From the NCBI GenBank assembly GCA_950069165.1, contig CATMIT010000030.1, forward strand, positions 1 through 14,769: a stretch of 14,769 nucleotides of DNA, written 5' to 3'. The notes under the pieces were generated by a model that saw only the letters and a program-made list of their open reading frames with translations, had not been told where the DNA came from and made no database searches. This document shows positions 13,143-14,769 of this stretch, piece by piece (the first letter of the stretch is position 1; every line of letters starts with the position of its first letter). The stretch is from an uncultured Flavobacteriales bacterium (lineage in GTDB: Bacteria > Bacteroidota > Bacteroidia > Flavobacteriales > BACL11). The position numbers and the translations under genes were made by a program.

Positions 13143-14769
13143 TTAATGAGAAACCACAAATTTTACATTATTCACCATTTCATTGGATTGGCACTTAATA
13201 AAGTAGGTTCCACTTTCTAAATTTGTAGTATCAAAAGAGATATTGTGTATTCCTTTTAGGTACTTATTATTTTCAATTTGTTGCACTTTTTTACCTAATA
13301 CATCATAAATACCAATTTCTAAACTCATAGTTTTCTCAATATTTAATTGCAAAGTTCCTTTATTAGTTATTGGATTTGGAAATAGAATAAAATCTCCTTT
13401 TGATATAGTTTCTGTTATACCACTTGTAACACATGCTTGTTGACATGCATTTAAGGTGCTATATTGACCCTGACCTGTTCCTGGATCAGAACAAGTTCCT
13501 AACCCATCACAATCCCAGGATGGAGAAACAACAATGCCAGAATTAATTTCAATATCATCTATATATAAATTATTTCCTCCTGCACATATGCCTTTTATCT
13601 GAATCATCACATCTGCATTGCCATCATAAGCACTTAAATCAACTATGTCAGTTGCCCAGTCACTAGCTATGGGATAAAAGTTGTTGGCTTGTAGTGGATT
13701 TGTAGTAGCAAGAGCAGCCCCTATCAATTGAGATTCTAAATTCCAAGTGATTCCACAATCGGTGGATACCAAAATTTGTAGTCTATCATTCTCAAATCCA
13801 GTTTGTAATGCATGAGCATACGAATATGTTATGCCATTTCCGGTACTATTACTAAAATCTATTTTTTCAAAAAGTAAGGACGCTTCATCTCCACCACTCA
13901 TTTGGATGAATTGCCATCTGAAGGAGTTGGGTGTATTACCAAAACCACCAACATTTGATCCTGAAAAGGTAGGGTCAATAATAAAAACCCTATGTCCTTG
14001 AGGATTAACAAGTATCGCATTATTTGGGGCTGGTGTTTGATTTGGATATCCTTCAAAGCCCTCTGTATGATTAGTTGCAAAAGCTGTTGGAGAAAGGATG
14101 TTAAAGCTACCTGAACTTGCTAGATTGTTAGTTGGCATATTATCTATGAATGATGTTGATGCCATTGTTGCCACATTATAAGAAATAGTATTTGTACCTG
14201 ATGGTACAGTTACGCTAGGCCATTGAATAGTTGTTGTTGCTCCAGCTGCTAATGGAGTATAAACTGGAATTTTCATTGGGAATCCTGAATTAAGAGTATA
14301 GCTTACTTCAAATGTATCAACGGCAATGGCACTATTATTAATTACAGTTATCTCAGGAGTTATTACATTATCACAATAAGATGCAGGCAAACTCATGTTA
14401 GTTGTTGCGCCTAAATCAATAAGATTAATTCCTGGCGGAACGATATGTGTCATATTTCCCATATTACCACTTAAGATTTCTTGATTTCCTTCAGCGACAA
14501 AAACAGCCACTTCCAAGTTAAACAAATCGTATGCTACACCATTTAAATCTTGTGGAATAGTGTAGGTGTAGGTTTGTTGAAATAATGATCCTAAAGTAGT
14601 GGAAGTAACATCATCTCCCCACTGTCCTGTAAGCAGATGCCTAAACATATGTTGATGGTTATAATTACCATTTGGAAGCATTTGCCCCGGATTATAAGTT
14701 GCTCCACCAGTTTGAGGTCCCTCTACATTATTTTGCAACAACACTACATTTAGCTTATTAGTTGATGCT
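13143..14769 (-). CDS. Omp28-like secreted protein with T9SS sorting domain, partial (5' end outside window)
   Basis: 541 residues are visible. The frame stays open to the window edge (upstream codons read ...ASTNKLNVV), so the GTG at 14744 is not the real start. The first visible part, including LNVVLLQNNVEGPQTGG and the FRHLLTGQWGD segment, resembles the Omp28 family of Bacteroidota surface proteins. Next comes an Ig-like domain (about 14370-14100 on the plus-strand scale), then a jelly-roll or cleaved-adhesin-like domain (about 14080-13540) with paired cysteines. A Cys-rich piece of about 30 residues with four cysteines (SWDC, GTCSDPGTG, NACQQAC) follows at about 13520-13430. The C-terminal 85 residues, from FILFPNP to the end, are a type A T9SS sorting domain. 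The role is probably adhesive or binding at the cell surface; the ligand is unknown. A strong terminator follows. Confidence 0.82.
   Translation of the reverse strand, partial: ASTNKLNVVLLQNNVEGPQTGGATYNPGQMLPNGNYNHQHMFRHLLTGQWGDDVTSTTLGSLFQQTYTYTIPQDLNGVAYDLFNLEVAVFVAEGNQEILSGNMGNMTHIVPPGINLIDLGATTNMSLPASYCDNVITPEITVINNSAIAVDTFEVSYTLNSGFPMKIPVYTPLAAGATTTIQWPSVTVPSGTNTISYNVATMASTSFIDNMPTNNLASSGSFNILSPTAFATNHTEGFEGYPNQTPAPNNAILVNPQGHRVFIIDPTFSGSNVGGFGNTPNSFRWQFIQMSGGDEASLLFEKIDFSNSTGNGITYSYAHALQTGFENDRLQILVSTDCGITWNLESQLIGAALATTNPLQANNFYPIASDWATDIVDLSAYDGNADVMIQIKGICAGGNNLYIDDIEINSGIVVSPSWDCDGLGTCSDPGTGQGQYSTLNACQQACVTSGITETISKGDFILFPNPITNKGTLQLNIEKTMSLEIGIYDVLGKKVQQIENNKYLKGIHNISFDTTNLESGTYFIKCQSNEMVNNVKFVVSH

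Overview
The window looks like a chromosomal segment of a low-GC member of the Bacteroidota, probably flavobacterium-like. Four things support this: two proteins with type IX secretion (T9SS) C-terminal sorting domains, one with a gingipain-family peptidase core; an ftsK-lolA pair as often seen in this phylum; start codons without clear Shine-Dalgarno sequences; and repeated matches to the Bacteroidota promoter element TAnnTTTG just upstream of starts. I saw no tRNA or rRNA gene, insertion sequence, prophage or CRISPR array. No gene-free gap is longer than about 150 bases.

Layout. 118-3992 (+): a secreted C25 peptidase of 1154 aa, overlapping by one base the GTG start of ruvX. 3993-4115: remnants of two dispersed intergenic repeats. 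4116-7512 (-): ftsK, then lolA one base downstream, then a small three-helix membrane protein. 7513-7658: a divergent promoter region. 7659-11303 (+): two different amidinotransferase-fold hydrolases (the first unassigned, the second CtlX-like) and argS, overlapping by one base. 11310-11768 (-): a DUF1801 protein convergent with argS. 11890-12888 (+): apbE, an FMN transferase lipoprotein. 12885-13076 (-): a 63-aa one-helix, four-cysteine protein that resembles NqrM in outline and shares a TTAA stop with apbE. 13143-14769 (-): an Omp28-like T9SS cargo protein whose 5' end is outside the window.

How the genes may work together. The two hydrolases could form an ATP-independent arginine to citrulline to ornithine route, beside the enzyme that charges arginine onto tRNA. 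ApbE and the four-cysteine protein could both serve maturation of the Na+-translocating NADH:quinone reductase, though no nqr gene is in view. FtsK and LolA are housekeeping envelope and division functions.

The most unusual signals are: (1) three degenerate arrays with a strict 7-bp period in three separate intergenic gaps, one running 77 bp in constant phase between two divergent promoters; (2) a run of ten G inside the 5' part of the first hydrolase gene, which would switch the gene off on a one-base slip; (3) TAnnTTTG elements only 4 to 18 bases from start codons, implying very short or absent 5' leaders; and (4) the small four-cysteine protein beside apbE.
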